From Brachycybe producta (lineage: Eukaryota; Arthropoda; Diplopoda; Playtdesmida; Andrognathidae), in NCBI GenBank assembly GCA_036925085.1, contig JAUPFP010000195.1:1-64000 (forward strand): a stretch of 64,000 nt of DNA. Direction: 5' to 3'. Below the pieces are notes generated by a model. That model ran no database searches and was not told the origin of the DNA. It saw only the letters and a list, made by a program, of their open reading frames with translations. Positions within the stretch are counted from its first letter, which is position 1, and each line of letters starts with the position of its first letter. Below, piece by piece: positions 12,053 to 24,923 of this stretch. The position numbers were made by a program, and so were the translations under genes.

Positions 12053-12340
12053 GAAGTTGAAATTGAAGTTGAAATTGAAGTTGAAATTGAAGTTGAAATT
12101 GAAGTTGAAATTGAAGTTGAAATTGAAGTTGAAATTGAAGTTGAAATTGAAGTTGAAGTTGAAGTTGAAATTGAAGTTGAAATTGAAGTTGAAATTGAAG
12201 TTGAAATTGAAGTTGAAATTGAAGTTGAAATTGAAGTTGAAATTGAAGTTGAAATTGAAGTTGAAATTGAAGTTGAAATTGAAGTTGAAATTGAAGTTGA
12301 AATTGAAGTTGAAATTGAAGTTGAAATTGAAGTTGAAATT
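12053..12340 (+). repeat. 12-mer array, 24 units, one variant unit
   Basis: 288 bp. One GAAATT is replaced by GAAGTT at 12,155-12,160, leaving 180 bp of pure repeat before GACATT. Confidence 0.95.
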
Positions 12341-12864
12341 GACATTGAAATTAAGTTGAAATTGAAGTTGAAACTGAAGTTAAAATTGAAGTTTAAGTTT
12401 AAGTTAAGGTTAAAGTTGAAATCGAAGTTGAATTTGAAGTTGAACTTGAAGGTGAAGTTGAAGTTAAGTTTGAAAATGAAGTTGAAGTTGAAATTGAAGT
12501 TGAAATTGAAGTTGAAGTTGAGTTTGAAGTTGAAATTGAAGTTGAAGTTGAATTTGAAATTAAAGATGAAGTTGAAGTTGAATTTTAAGTTGATGTTGAA
12601 TTTAAAGTTGAAGTTGAAGTTGAAGTTGAAGTTGAAATTGAAGTTGAAGTTGAAATTGAAATTGAAGTTGAAATTGAAGTTGAAATTGAAGTTGAAATTG
12701 AAGTTGAAATTGAAGTTAAAATTGAAGTTGAAATTGAAGTTGAAATTGATGTTAAAATTGAAGGTGAAGATGAAGTTGAAGTTAAGTTTGAAATTGAAGT
12801 TGAAGTTGAAATTGAAGTTGAATTTAAAGTTCAAGTTGAAGTTGAAGTTGAAATTGAAGTTGAA

Positions 12865-13123
12865 GTTATATTTGAAGTTCAATTTGAAGTTAAAGATGAA
12901 GTTGAAGTTGAATTTTAAGTTGAGGTTGTAGTTCAAGTTGAAGTTGAAGTTGTAGTTTAAGTTGAAGTTGAAGTTGAGATTGTTGTTAAAGTCGAAGTTG
13001 AAGTTAAAATTAAAATTAAAGTTGATGTCGAAGATGATGTTGAAGATGAAATTGAAAATAAAATTGAAGTTGAAGTTGAAGTTAAAGTTGATGATGAAGT
13101 TGAAGATGAAGTTGATGTTCAAG
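12865..13123 (+). repeat. P box 6
   Basis: GTTGAAGATG subtype; duplicated as P box 7 by the 3.3-kb event. Confidence 0.92.
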
Positions 13124-13215
13124 TTGAAGTTGAAGTTGAAATTGAAGTTGAAGTTGAAGTTGAACTTGAAGGTGAAGTTGAAGTTAAGTTTGAAAATGAA
13201 GTTGAAGTTGAAAAT

Positions 13216-13455
13216 GAAGTTGAAATTGAAGTTGAAATTGAAGTTGAAATTGAAGTTGAAATTGAAGTTGAAATTGAAGTTGAAATTGAAGTTGAAATTG
13301 AAGTTGAAATTGAAGTTGAAATTGAAGTTGAAATTGAAGTTGAAATTGAAGTTGAAATTGAAGTTGAAATTGAAGTTGAAATTGAAGTTGAAATTGAAGT
13401 TGAAATTGAAGTTGAAATTGAAGTTGAAATTGAAGTTGAAATTGAAGTTGAAATT
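13216..13455 (+). repeat. Pure 12-mer array, 20 units
   Basis: 240 bp; duplicated at 16,552-16,779 with one unit fewer. Confidence 0.95.
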
Positions 13456-16200
13456 GACATTGAAATTAAGTTGAAATTGAAGTTGAAACTGAAGTTAAAA
13501 TTGAAGTTTAAGTTTAAGTTAAGGTTAAAGTTGAAATCGAAGTTGAATTTGAAGTTGAACTTGTAGGTGAAGTTGAAGTTAAGTTTGAAAATGAAGTTGA
13601 AATTGAAATTGAAGTTGAAATTGAAGTTGAAATTGAAGTTGAAATTGAAGTTGATATTGACATTGAAATTGAATTTAAAATTGAAGTTGAAATTGAAGTT
13701 GAAATTGAAGTTGAAATTGAAGATGAAATTGAAGTTGAAATTGAAGTTGAAATTGAAGTTGAAATTGAAGTTGAAATTGAAGTTGAAATTGAAGTTGAAA
13801 TTGAAGTTGAAATTGAAGTTGAAATTGAAGTTGAAGTTGAAGTTGAAATTGAAGTTGAAGTTGAACTTGAAGGTGAAGTTGAAGTTAAGTTTGAAAAAGA
13901 AGTTGAAGTTGAAATTGAAGTTGAAATTGAAGTTGAAATTAAAGTTGAAATTGAAGTTGAAATTGAAGTTTAAGTTGAGTTTGAAGTTGAAATTGAAGTT
14001 GAAGTTGAATTTGAAATTAAAGATGAAGTTGAAGTTGAATTTTAAGTTGATGTTGAATTTAAAGTTGATGTTGAAGTTGAAGTTGAAGTTGAAATTGAAG
14101 TTGAAGTTGAAATTGAAATTGAATTTGAAGTTGAAATTGAAGTTAAAATTGAAGTTGAAATTGAAGTTAAAATTGAAGTTAAAATTGAAGTTGAAATTGA
14201 TGTTAAAATTGAAGGTGAAGATGAAGTTGAAGTTAAGTTTGAAATTGAAGTTGAAGTTGAAATTGAAGTTGAATTTAAAGTTGAAGTTGAAGTTGAAGTT
14301 GAAATTGAAATTGAAATTGAAGTTGAAATTGAAGTTGAAGTTGAAGTTGAACTTGAAGGTGAAGTTGAAGTTAAGTTTGAAAATGAAGTTGAAGTTGTAA
14401 TTGAAGTTGAAATTGAAGTTGAAATTGAAGTTGAATTTTGAAGTTGAAATTGAAGTTGAAATTGAAGTTGAAGTCGAAGTTGAAGTTGAAGTTGAAATTG
14501 AAGTTGAAGTTGAAGTTGAAATTGAAGTTAAAGTTAAAGTTGAAATGGAAGTTGAAGTTGAAGTTGAAATTGAAGTTGAAGTTGAAGTTGAAGTTGAATT
14601 TGAAATTGAAGTTGAAATTGAAGTTGAAATTGAAGTTGAAATTGAAGTTGAATTTGAAGTTGAACTTGAAGGTGAAGTTGAAGTTAAGTTTGAAAATGAA
14701 GTTGAAGTTGAAATTGAAGTTGAAATTGAAGTTGAAATTGAAGTTGAAATTGAAGTTGAAATTGAAGTTGAAATTGAAGTTGAAATTGACATTGAAATTG
14801 AAATTGAAGTTGAAATTGAAGTTGAAATTGAAGTTGAAGTTGAGTTTGAAGTTGAAATTGAAGTTGAAGTTGAATTTGAAATTAAAGATGAAGTTGAAGT
14901 TGAATTTTAAGTTGATGTTCAATTTAAAGTTGAAGTTGAAGTTGAAGTTGAAATTGAAGTTGAAGTTGAAATTGAAATTGAAGTTGAAATTGAAGTTGAA
15001 ATTGAAGTTAAAATTGAAGATGAAATTGAAAATGAAATTGAAGTTGAAGTTGAAGTTAAAGTTGATGATGAAGTTGAAGATGAAGTTCATGTTCAAGTTG
15101 AAGTTGAAGTTGAAATTGAAGTTGAAGTTGAAGTTGAACTTGAAGGTGAAGTTGAAGTTAAGTTTGAAAATGAAGTTGAAGTTGTAATTGAAGTTGAAAT
15201 TGAAGTTGAAATTGAAGTTGAAATTGAAGTTGAAATTAAAGTTGAAATTGAAGTTGAAATTGAAGTTTAAGTTGAGTTTGAAGTTGAAATTGAAGTTGAA
15301 GTTGAATTTGAAATTAAAGATGAAGTTGAAGTTGAATTTTAAGTTGATGTTGAATTTAAAGTTGATGTTGAAGTTGAAGTTGAAGTTGAAATTGAAGTTG
15401 AAGTTGAAATTGAAATTGAATTTGAAGTTGAAATTGAAGTTAAAATTGAAGTTGAAATTGAAGTTAAAATTGAAGTTAAAATTGAAGTTGAAATTGATGT
15501 TAAAATTGAAGGTGAAGATGAAGTTGAAGTTAAGTTTGAAATTGAAGTTGAAGTTGAAATTGAAGTTGAATTTAAAGTTGAAGTTGAAGTTGAAGTTGAA
15601 ATTGAAATTGAAATTGAAGTTGAAATTGAAGTTGAAGTTGAAGTTGAACTTGAAGGTGAAGTTGAAGTTAAGTTTGAAAATGAAGTTGAAGTTGTAATTG
15701 AAGTTGAAATTGAAGTTGAAATTGAAGTTGAAATTGAAGTTGAAGTCGAAGTTGAAGTTGAAGTTGAAATTGAAGTTGAAGTTGAAGTTGAAATTGAAGG
15801 TGAAGTTGAAGTTAAGTTTGAAAATGAAGTTGAAGTTGAAATTGAAGTTGAAATTGAAGTTGAAGTTGAGTTTGAAGTTGAAATTGAAGTTGAAGTTGAA
15901 TTTGAAATTAAAGATGAAGTTGAAGTTGAATTTTAAGTTGATGTTGAATTTAAAGTTGAAGTTGAAGTTGAAGTTGAAGTTGAAATTGAAGTTGAAGTTG
16001 AAATTGAAATTGAAGTTGAAATTGAAGTTGAAATTGAAGTTGAAATTGAAGTTAAAATTGAAGTTGAAATTGAAGTTGAAATTGATGTTAAAATTGAAGG
16101 TGAAGATGAAGTTGAAGTTAAGTTTGAAATTGAAGTTGAAGTTGAAATTGAAGTTGAATTTAAAGTTCAAGTTGAAGTTGAAGTTGAAATTGAAGTTGAA

Positions 16201-16459
16201 GTTATATTTGAAGTTCAATTTGAAGTTAAAGATGAAGTTGAAGTTGAATTTTAAGTTGAGGTTGTAGTTCAAGTTGAAGTTGAAGTTGTAGTTTAAGTTG
16301 AAGTTGAAGTTGAGATTGTTGTTAAAGTCGAAGTTGAAGTTAAAATTAAAATTAAAGTTGATGTCGAAGATGATGTTGAAGATGAAATTGAAAATAAAAT
16401 TGAAGTTGAAGTTGAAGTTAAAGTTGATGATGAAGTTGAAGATGAAGTTGATGTTCAAG
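16201..16459 (+). repeat. P box 7
   Basis: GTTGAAGATG subtype, 3,336 bp from P box 6. Confidence 0.92.
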
Positions 16460-16551
16460 TTGAAGTTGAAGTTGAAATTGAAGTTGAAGTTGAAGTTGAA
16501 CTTGAAGGTGAAGTTGAAGTTAAGTTTGAAAATGAAGTTGAAGTTGAAAAT

Positions 16552-16779
16552 GAAGTTGAAATTGAAGTTGAAATTGAAGTTGAAATTGAAGTTGAAATTG
16601 AAGTTGAAATTGAAGTTGAAATTGAAGTTGAAATTGAAGTTGAAATTGAAGTTGAAATTGAAGTTGAAATTGAAGTTGAAATTGAAGTTGAAATTGAAGT
16701 TGAAATTGAAGTTGAAATTGAAGTTGAAATTGAAGTTGAAATTGAAGTTGAAATTGAAGTTGAAATTGAAGTTGAAATT
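16552..16779 (+). repeat. Pure 12-mer array, 19 units
   Basis: 228 bp; duplicate of 13,216-13,455. Confidence 0.95.
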
Positions 16780-19773
16780 GACATTGAAATTAAGTTGAAA
16801 TTGAAGTTGAAACTGAAGTTAAAATTGAAGTTTAAGTTTAAGTTAAGGTTAAAGTTGAAATCGAAGTTGAATTTGAAGTTGAACTTGTAGGTGAAGTTGA
16901 AGTTAAGTTTGAAAATGAAGTTGAAATTGAAATTGAAGTTGAAATTGAAGTTGAAATTGAAGTTGAAATTGAAGTTGATATTGACATTGAAATTGAATTT
17001 AAAATTGAAGTTGAAATTGAAGTTGAAATTGAAGTTGAAATTGAAGATGAAATTGAAGTTGAAATTGAAGTTGAAATTGAAGTTGAAATTGAAGTTGAAA
17101 TTGAAGTTGAAATTGAAGTTGAAATTGAAGTTGAAATTGAAGTTGAAATTGAAGTTGAAGTTGAAGTTGAAATTGAAGTTGAAGTTGAACTTGAAGGTGA
17201 AGTTGAAGTTAAGTTTGAAAAAGAAGTTGAAGTTGAAATTGAAGTTGAAATTGAAGTTGAAATTAAAGTTGAAATTGAAGTTGAAATTGAAGTTTAAGTT
17301 GAGTTTGAAGTTGAAATTGAAGTTGAAGTTGAATTTGAAATTAAAGATGAAGTTGAAGTTGAATTTTAAGTTGATGTTGAATTTAAAGTTGATGTTGAAG
17401 TTGAAGTTGAAGTTGAAATTGAAGTTGAAGTTGAAATTGAAATTGAATTTGAAGTTGAAATTGAAGTTAAAATTGAAGTTGAAATTGAAGTTAAAATTGA
17501 AGTTAAAATTGAAGTTGAAATTGATGTTAAAATTGAAGGTGAAGATGAAGTTGAAGTTAAGTTTGAAATTGAAGTTGAAGTTGAAATTGAAGTTGAATTT
17601 AAAGTTGAAGTTGAAGTTGAAGTTGAAATTGAAATTGAAATTGAAGTTGAAATTGAAGTTGAAGTTGAAGTTGAACTTGAAGGTGAAGTTGAAGTTAAGT
17701 TTGAAAATGAAGTTGAAGTTGTAATTGAAGTTGAAATTGAAGTTGAAATTGAAGTTGAATTTTGAAGTTGAAATTGAAGTTGAAATTGAAGTTGAAGTCG
17801 AAGTTGAAGTTGAAGTTGAAATTGAAGTTGAAGTTGAAGTTGAAATTGAAGTTAAAGTTAAAGTTGAAATGGAAGTTGAAGTTGAAGTTGAAATTGAAGT
17901 TGAAGTTGAAGTTGAAGTTGAATTTGAAATTGAAGTTGAAATTGAAGTTGAAATTGAAGTTGAAATTGAAGTTGAATTTGAAGTTGAACTTGAAGGTGAA
18001 GTTGAAGTTAAGTTTGAAAATGAAGTTGAAGTTGAAATTGAAGTTGAAATTGAAGTTGAAATTGAAGTTGAAATTGAAGTTGAAATTGAAGTTGAAATTG
18101 ACATTGAAATTGAAATTGAAGTTGAAATTGAAGTTGAAATTGAAGTTGAAGTTGAGTTTGAAGTTGAAATTGAAGTTGAAGTTGAATTTGAAATTAAAGA
18201 TGAAGTTGAAGTTGAATTTTAAGTTGATGTTCAATTTAAAGTTGAAGTTGAAGTTGAAGTTGAAATTGAAGTTGAAGTTGAAATTGAAATTGAAGTTGAA
18301 ATTGAAGTTGAAATTGAAGTTAAAATTGAAGATGAAATTGAAAATGAAATTGAAGTTGAAGTTGAAGTTAAAGTTGATGATGAAGTTGAAGATGAAGTTC
18401 ATGTTCAAGTTGAAGTTGAAGTTGAAATTGAAGTTGAAGTTGAAGTTGAACTTGAAGGTGAAGTTGAAGTTAAGTTTGAAAATGAAGTTGAAGTTGTAAT
18501 TGAAGTTGAAATTGAAGTTGAAATTGAAGTTGAAATTGAAGTTGAAATTAAAGTTGAAATTGAAGTTGAAATTGAAGTTTAAGTTGAAGTTTAAGTTGAG
18601 TTTGAAGTTGAAATTGAAGTTGAAGTTGAATTTGAAATTAAAGATGAAGTTGAAGTTGAATTTTAAGTTGATGTTGAATTTAAAGTTGATGTTGAAGTTG
18701 AAGTTGAAGTTGAAATTGAAGTTGAAGTTGAAATTGAAATTGAATTTGAAGTTGAAATTGAAGTTAAAATTGAAGTTGAAATTGAAGTTAAAATTGAAGT
18801 TAAAATTGAAGTTGAAATTGATGTTAAAATTGAAGGTGAAGATGAAGTTGAAGTTAAGTTTGAAATTGAAGTTGAAGTTGAAATTGAAGTTGAATTTAAA
18901 GTTGAAGTTGAAGTTGAAGTTGAAATTGAAATTGAAATTGAAGTTGAAATTGAAGTTGAAGTTGAAGTTGAACTTGAAGGTGAAGTTGAAGTTAAGTTTG
19001 AAAATGAAGTTGAAGTTGTAATTGAAGTTGAAATTGAAGTTGAAATTGAAGTTGAAATTGAAGTTGAAGTCGAAGTTGAAGTTGAAGTTGAAATTGAAGT
19101 TGAAGTTGAAGTTGAAATTGAAGTTAAAGTTAAAGTTGAAATGGAAGTTGAAGTTGAAGTTGAAATTGAAGTTGAAGTTGAAGTTGAAGTTGAATTTGAA
19201 ATTGAAGTTGAAATTGAAGTTGAAATTGAAGTTGAAATTGAAGTTGAATTTGAAGTTGAACTTAAAGGTGAAGTTGAAGTTAAGTTTGAAAATGAAGTTG
19301 AAGTTGAAATTGAAGTTGAAATTGAAGTTGAAATTGAAGTTGAAATTGAAGTTGAAATTGAAGTTGAAATTGACATTGAAATTGAAATTGAAGTTGAAAT
19401 TGAAGTTGAAATTGAAGTTGAAGTTGAGTTTGAAGTTGAAATTGAAGTTGAAGTTGAATTTGAAATTAAAGATGAAGTTGAAGTTGAATTTTAAGTTGAT
19501 GTTCAATTTAAAGTTGAAGTTGAAGTTGAAGTTGAAATTGAAGTTGAAGTTGAAATTGAAATTGAAGTTGAAATTGAAGTTGAAATTGAAGTTAAAATTG
19601 AAGATGAAATTGAAAATGAAATTGAAGTTGAAGTTGAAGTTAAAGTTGATGATGAAGTTGAAGATGAAGTTCATGTTCAAGTTGAAGTTGAAGTTGAAAT
19701 TGAAGTTGAAGTTGAAGTTGAACTTGAAGGTGAAGTTGAAGTTAAGTTTGAAAATGAAGTTGAAGTTGTAATT

Positions 19774-19893
19774 GAAGTTGAAATTGAAGTTGAAATTGAA
19801 GTTGAAATTGAAGTTGAAATTGAAGTTGAAATTGAAGTTGAAATTGAAGTTGAAATTGAAGTTGAAATTGAAGTTGAAATTGAAGTTGAAATT
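19774..19893 (+). repeat. Pure 12-mer array, 10 units
   Basis: 120 bp between GTAATT and the L-box GACATT. Confidence 0.93.
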
Positions 19894-20729
19894 GACATTG
19901 AAATTAAGTTGAAATTGAAGTTGAAATTGAAGTTAAAATTGAAGTTTAAGTTTAAGTTAAGGTTAAAGTTGAAATCGAAGTTGAATTTGAAGTTGAACTT
20001 GAAGGTGAAGTTGAAGTTAAGTTTGAAAATGAAGTTGAAATTGAAATTGAAGTTGAAATTGAAGTTGAAATTGAAGTTGAAATTGAAGTTGAAATTGACA
20101 TTGAAATTGAATTTAAAATTGAAGTTGAAATTGAAGTTGAAATTGAAGTTGAAATTTAAGTTGAAATTGAAGTTGAAATTGAAGTTGAAATTGAAGTTGA
20201 AGTTGAAATTGAAGTTGAAGTTGAAGTTGAACTTGAAGGTGAAGTTGAAGTTAAGTTTGAAAAAGAAGTTGAAGTTGAAATTGAAGTTGAAATTGAAGTT
20301 GAAATTGAAGTTGAAATTGAAGTTGAAATTGAAGTTGAAATTGAAGTTGAAATTGAAGTTGAAATTGAAGTTGAAATTGAAGTTTAAATTGAAGTTGAAG
20401 TTGAGTTTGAAGTTGAAATTGAAGTTGAAGTTGAATTTGAAATTAAAGATGAAGTTGAAGTTGAATTTTAAGTTGATGTTGAATTTAAAGTTGAAGTTGA
20501 AGTTGAAGTTGAAGTTGAAGTTGAAATTGAAGTTGAAGTTGAAATTGAAATTGAAGTTGAAATTGAAGTTGAAATTGAAGTTAAAATTGAAGTTGAAATT
20601 GAAGTTGAAATTGATGTTAAAATTGAAGGTGAAGATGAAGTTGAAGTTAAGTTTGAAATTGAAGTTGAAGTTGAAATTGAAGTTGAATTTAAAGTTCAAG
20701 TTGAAGTTGAAGTTGAAATTGAAGTTGAA

Positions 20730-20988
20730 GTTATATTTGAAGTTCAATTTGAAGTTAAAGATGAAGTTGAAGTTGAATTTTAAGTTGAGGTTGTAGTTCA
20801 AGTTGAAGTTGAAGTTGTAGTTTAAGTTGAAGTTGAAGTTGAGATTGTTGTTAAAGTCGAAGTTGAAGTTAAAATTAAAATTAAAGTTGATGTCGAAGAT
20901 GATGTTGAAGATGAAATTGAAAATAAAATTGAAGTTGAAGTTGAAGTTAAAGTTGATGATGAAGTTCAAGATGAAGTTGATGTTCAAG
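20730..20988 (+). repeat. P box 8
   Basis: GTTCAAGATG subtype; GAGATTGTTGTT at 20,841. Confidence 0.92.
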
Positions 20989-21669
20989 TTGAAGTTGAAG
21001 TTGAAATTGAAGTTGAAGTTGAAGTTGAACTTGAAGGTGAAGTTGAAGTTAAGTTTGAAAATGAAGTTGAAGTTGAAAATGAAGTTGAAATTGAAGTTGA
21101 AATTGAAGTTGAAATTGAAGTTGAAATTGAAGTTGAAATTGAAGTTGAAATTGAAGTTGAAATTGAAGTTGAAATTGAAGTTGAAATTGAAGTTGAAGTT
21201 GAGTTTGAAGTTGAAATTGAAGTTGAAGTTGAATTTGAAATTAAAGATGAAGTTGAAGTTGAATTTTAAGTTGATGTTGAATTTAAAGTTGAAGTTGAAG
21301 TTGAAGTTGAAGTTGAAATTGAAGTTGAAGTTGAAATTGAAATTGAAGTTGAAATTGAAGTTGAAATTGAAGTTAAAATTGAAGTTGAAATTGAAGTTGA
21401 AATTGATGTTAAAATTGAAGGTGAAGATGAAGTTGAAGTTAAGTTTGAAATTGAAGTTGAAGTTGAAATTGAAATTGAAATTGAAGTTGAAATTGAAGTT
21501 GAAGTTGAAGTTGAACTTGAAGGTGAAGTTGAAGTTAAGTTTGAAAATGAAGTTGAAGTTGTAATTGAAGTTGAAATTGAAGTTGAAATTGAAGTTGAAT
21601 TTTGAAGTTGAAATTGAAGTTGAAATTGAAGTTGAAGTCGAAGTTGAAGTTGAAGTTGAAATTGAAGTT

Positions 21670-24465
21670 GAAGTTGAAGTTGAAATTGAAGTTAAAGTTA
21701 AAGTTGAAATGGAAGTTGAAGTTGAAGTTGAAATTGAAGTTGAAGTTGAAGTTGAAGTTGTATTTGAAATTGAAGTTGAAATTGAAGTTGAAATTGAAGT
21801 TGAAATTGAAGTTGAATTTGAAGTTGAACTTGAAGGTGAAGTTGAAGTTAAGTTTGAAAATGAAGTTGAAGTTGAAATTGAAGTTGAAATTGAAGTTGAA
21901 ATTGAAGTTGAAATTGAAGTTGAAATTGAAGTTGAAATTGACATTGAAATTGAAATTGAAGTTGAAATTGAAGTTGAAATTGAAGTTGAAGTTGAGTTTG
22001 AATTTGAAATTGAAGTTGAAGTTGAATTTGAAATTAAAGATGAAGTTGAAGTTGAATTTTAAGTTGATGTTCAATTTAAAGTTGAAGTTGAAGTTGAAGT
22101 TGAAATTGAAGTTGAAGTTGAAATTGAAATTGAAGTTGAAATTGAAGTTGAAATTGAAGTTAAAATTGAAGATGAAATTGAAAATGAAATTGAAGTTGAA
22201 GTTGAAGTTAAAGTTGATGATGAAGTTGAAGATGAAGTTCATGTTCAAGTTGAAGTTGAAGTTGAAATTGAAGTTGAAGTTGAAGTTGAACTTGAAGGTG
22301 AAGTTGAAGTTAAGTTTGAAAATGAAGTTGAAGTTGTAATTGAAGTTGAAATTGAAGTTGAAATTGAAGTTGAAATTGAAGTTGAAATTGAAGTTGAAAT
22401 TGAAGTTGAAATTGAAGTTGAAATTGAAGTTGAAAATGAAGTTGAAATTGAATTTGAAATTGACATTGAAATTAAGTTGAAATTGAAGTTGAAATTGAAG
22501 TTAAAATTGAAGTTTAAGTTTAAGTTAAGGTTAAAGTTGAAATCGAAGTTGAATTTGAAGTTGAACTTGAAGGTGAAGTTGAAGTTAAGTTTGAAAATGA
22601 AGTTGAAGTTGAAATTGAAGTTGAAATTGAAGTTGAAATTGAAGTTGAAATTGAAGTTGAAATTGACATTGAAATTGAATTTAAAATTGAAGTTGAAATT
22701 GAAGTTGAAATTGAAGTTGAAATTTAAGTTGAAATTTAAGTTGAAATTGAAGTTGAAATTGAAGTTGAAGTTGAAATTGAAGTTGAAGTTGAAGTTGAAC
22801 TTGAAGGTGAAGTTGAAGTTAAGTTTGAAAAAGAAGTTGAAGTTGAAATTGAAGTTGAAATTGAAGTTGAAATTGAAGTTGAAATTGAAGTTGAAATTGA
22901 AGTTGAAATTGAAGTTGAAATTGAAGTTTAAATTGAAGTTGAAGTTGAGTTTGAAGTTGAAATTGAAGTTGAAGTTGAATTTGAAATTAAAGATGAAGTT
23001 GAAGTTGAATTTTAAGTTGATGTTGAATTTAAAGTTGAAGTTGAAGTTGAAGTTGAAGTTGAAATTGAAGTTGAAGTTGAAATTGAAGTTAAAGTTAAAG
23101 TTGAAATGGAAGTTGAAGTTGAAGTTGAAATTGAAGTTGAAGTTGAAGTTGAAGTTGTATTTGAAATTGAAGTTGAAATTGAAGTTGAAATTGAAGTTGA
23201 AATTGAAGTTGAATTTGAAGTTGAACTTGAAGGTGAAGTTGAAGTTAAGTTTGAAAATGAAGTTGAAGTTGAAATTGAATTTGAAATTGAAGTTGAAATT
23301 GAAGTTGAAATTGAAGTTGAAATTGAAGTTGAAATTGACATTGAAATTGAAATTGAAGTTGAAATTGAAGTTGAAATTGAAGTTGAAGTTGAGTTTGAAT
23401 TTGAAATTGAAGTTGAAGTTGAATTTGAAATTAAAGATGAAGTTGAAGTTGAATTTTAAGTTGATGTTCAATTTAAAGTTGAAGTTGAAGTTGAAGTTGA
23501 AATTGAAGTTGAAGTTGAAATTGAAATTGAAGTTGAAATTGAAGTTGAAATTGAAGTTAAAATTGAAGATGAAATTGAAAATGAAATTGAAGTTGAAGTT
23601 GAAGTTAAAGTTGATGATGAAGTTGAAGATGAAGTTCATGTTCAAGTTGAAGTTGAAGTTGAAATTGAAGTTGAAGTTGAAGTTGAACTTGAAGGTGAAG
23701 TTGAAGTTAAGTTTGAAAATGAAGTTGAAGTTGTAATTGAAGTTGAAATTGAAGTTGAAATTGAAGTTGAAATTGAAGTTGAAATTGAAGTTGAAATTGA
23801 AGTTGAAATTGAAGTTGAAATTGAAGTTGAAAATGAAGTTGAAATTGAATTTGAAATTGACATTGAAATTAAGTTGAAATTGAAGTTGAAATTGAAGTTA
23901 AAATTGAAGTTTAAGTTTAAGTTAAGGTTAAAGTTGAAATCGAAGTTGAATTTGAAGTTGAACTTGAAGGTGAAGTTGAAGTTAAGTTTGAAAATGAAGT
24001 TGAAGTTGAAATTGAAGTTGAAATTGAAGTTGAAATTGAAGTTGAAATTGAAGTTGAAATTGACATTGAAATTGAATTTAAAATTGAAGTTGAAATTGAA
24101 GTTGAAATTGAAGTTGAAATTTAAGTTGAAATTTAAGTTGAAATTGAAGTTGAAATTGAAGTTGAAGTTGAAATTGAAGTTGAAGTTGAAGTTGAACTTG
24201 AAGGTGAAGTTGAAGTTAAGTTTGAAAAAGAAGTTGAAGTTGAAATTGAAGTTGAAATTGAAGTTGAAATTGAAGTTGAAATTGAAGTTGAAATTGAAGT
24301 TGAAATTGAAGTTGAAATTGAAGTTTAAATTGAAGTTGAAGTTGAGTTTGAAGTTGAAATTGAAGTTGAAGTTGAATTTGAAATTAAAGATGAAGTTGAA
24401 GTTGAATTTTAAGTTGATGTTGAATTTAAAGTTGAAGTTGAAGTTGAAGTTGAAGTTGAAATTGA
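21670..24465 (+). repeat. 1,397-bp direct tandem duplication
   Basis: Four independent landmarks repeat at exactly 1,397 bp: GTATTTG (21,760 and 23,157), the GAAATGG site (21,709 and 23,106), GTTCATGTTC (22,238 and 23,635 at TTCATG) and the L-box slip (22,462 and 23,859). 1,397 leaves remainder 5 when divided by 6, as expected for one -1 slip per unit. The junction near 23,060-23,085 joins a T-box continuation to the middle of a W box. Copies differ by at least one base (GAATTT near 23,277), so they have begun to diverge. Confidence 0.92.
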
Positions 24466-24664
24466 AGTTGAAGTTGAAATTGAAATTGAAGTTGAAATTG
24501 AAGTTGAAATTGAAGTTAAAATTGAAGTTGAAATTGAAGTTGAAATTGATGTTAAAATTGAAGGTGAAGATGAAGTTGAAGTTAAGTTTGAAATTGAAGT
24601 TGAAGTTGAAATTGAAGTTGAATTTAAAGTTCAAGTTGAAGTTGAAGTTGAAATTGAAGTTGAA

Positions 24665-24923
24665 GTTATATTTGAAGTTCAATTTGAAGTTAAAGATGAA
24701 GTTGAAGTTGAATTTTAAGTTGAGGTTGTAGTTCAAGTTGAAGTTGAAGTTGTAGTTTAAGTTGAAGTTGAAGTTGAGATTGTTGTTAAAGTCGAAGTTG
24801 AAGTTAAAATTAAAATTAAAGTTGATGTCGAAGATGATGTTGAAGATGAAATTGAAAATAAAATTGAAGTTGAAGTTGAAGTTAAAGTTGATGATGAAGT
24901 TCAAGATGAAGTTGATGTTCAAG
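24665..24923 (+). repeat. P box 9
   Basis: GTTCAAGATG subtype; GAGATTGTTGTT at 24,776. Confidence 0.92.

Larger units (their letters stand above)
11961..13123 (+). repeat. Short HOR tile (1.16 kb) with L box
   Basis: C box, 24-unit array with one odd unit, L box (slip 12,341), C, T, D, P. The odd hexamer lies exactly 180 bp before the slip, as in the array at 36,479-36,778. That ties this tile to the one starting at 36,387. Confidence 0.8.
12451..15798 (+). repeat. 3.3-kb tandem duplication, copy 1
   Basis: Starts at GGTGAAG in the C box and runs through T, D, P, a 20-unit array, an L box with the private CTTGTAGGT (near 13,561), C, T, D, +1 slip (14,433), W, T, X, C, and a second T/D/C group. 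The same series starts again at 15,799. Landmark offsets between copies are 3,348 (GGTGAAG), 3,336 (P box) and 3,324 (slips). The differences are whole 12-mers gained or lost. Confidence 0.88.
15799..19122 (+). repeat. 3.3-kb tandem duplication, copy 2
   Basis: The junction at about 15,799 is chimeric: GAAATTGAAGGTGAAG, where every normal C box reads GAACTTGAAGGTGAAG. Copy 2 shares the private CTTGTAGGT (near 16,885) with copy 1 and no other L box, so the duplication is younger than that mutation. It ends where copy 1 breaks off and sequence continues into AAAGTTAAAG and GAAATGG. Confidence 0.88.
19123..20988 (+). repeat. Right part of the 4.5-kb P-to-P tile
   Basis: Continuation after copy 2 of the 3.3-kb duplication: W remainder with GAAATGG (19,141), C with the GAACTTAAAGG variant (19,258), T, X, C, GTAATT (19,768), a 10-unit array, L box (slip 19,894), second C with GAAAAAGAAG, 12-mers, T, D, P box 8. 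The order from X onward is that of HOR-A. Confidence 0.78.
20989..24923 (+). repeat. HOR-A copy 2 with a 1,397-bp tandem duplication (3.9 kb)
   Basis: Same order as the 2.6-kb HOR-A tiles, with the interval from the W box to the T/D region present twice. L-box slips lie at 22,462 and 23,859. Only one +1 slip (21,597) is present because the second copy begins to its right. Confidence 0.87.
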
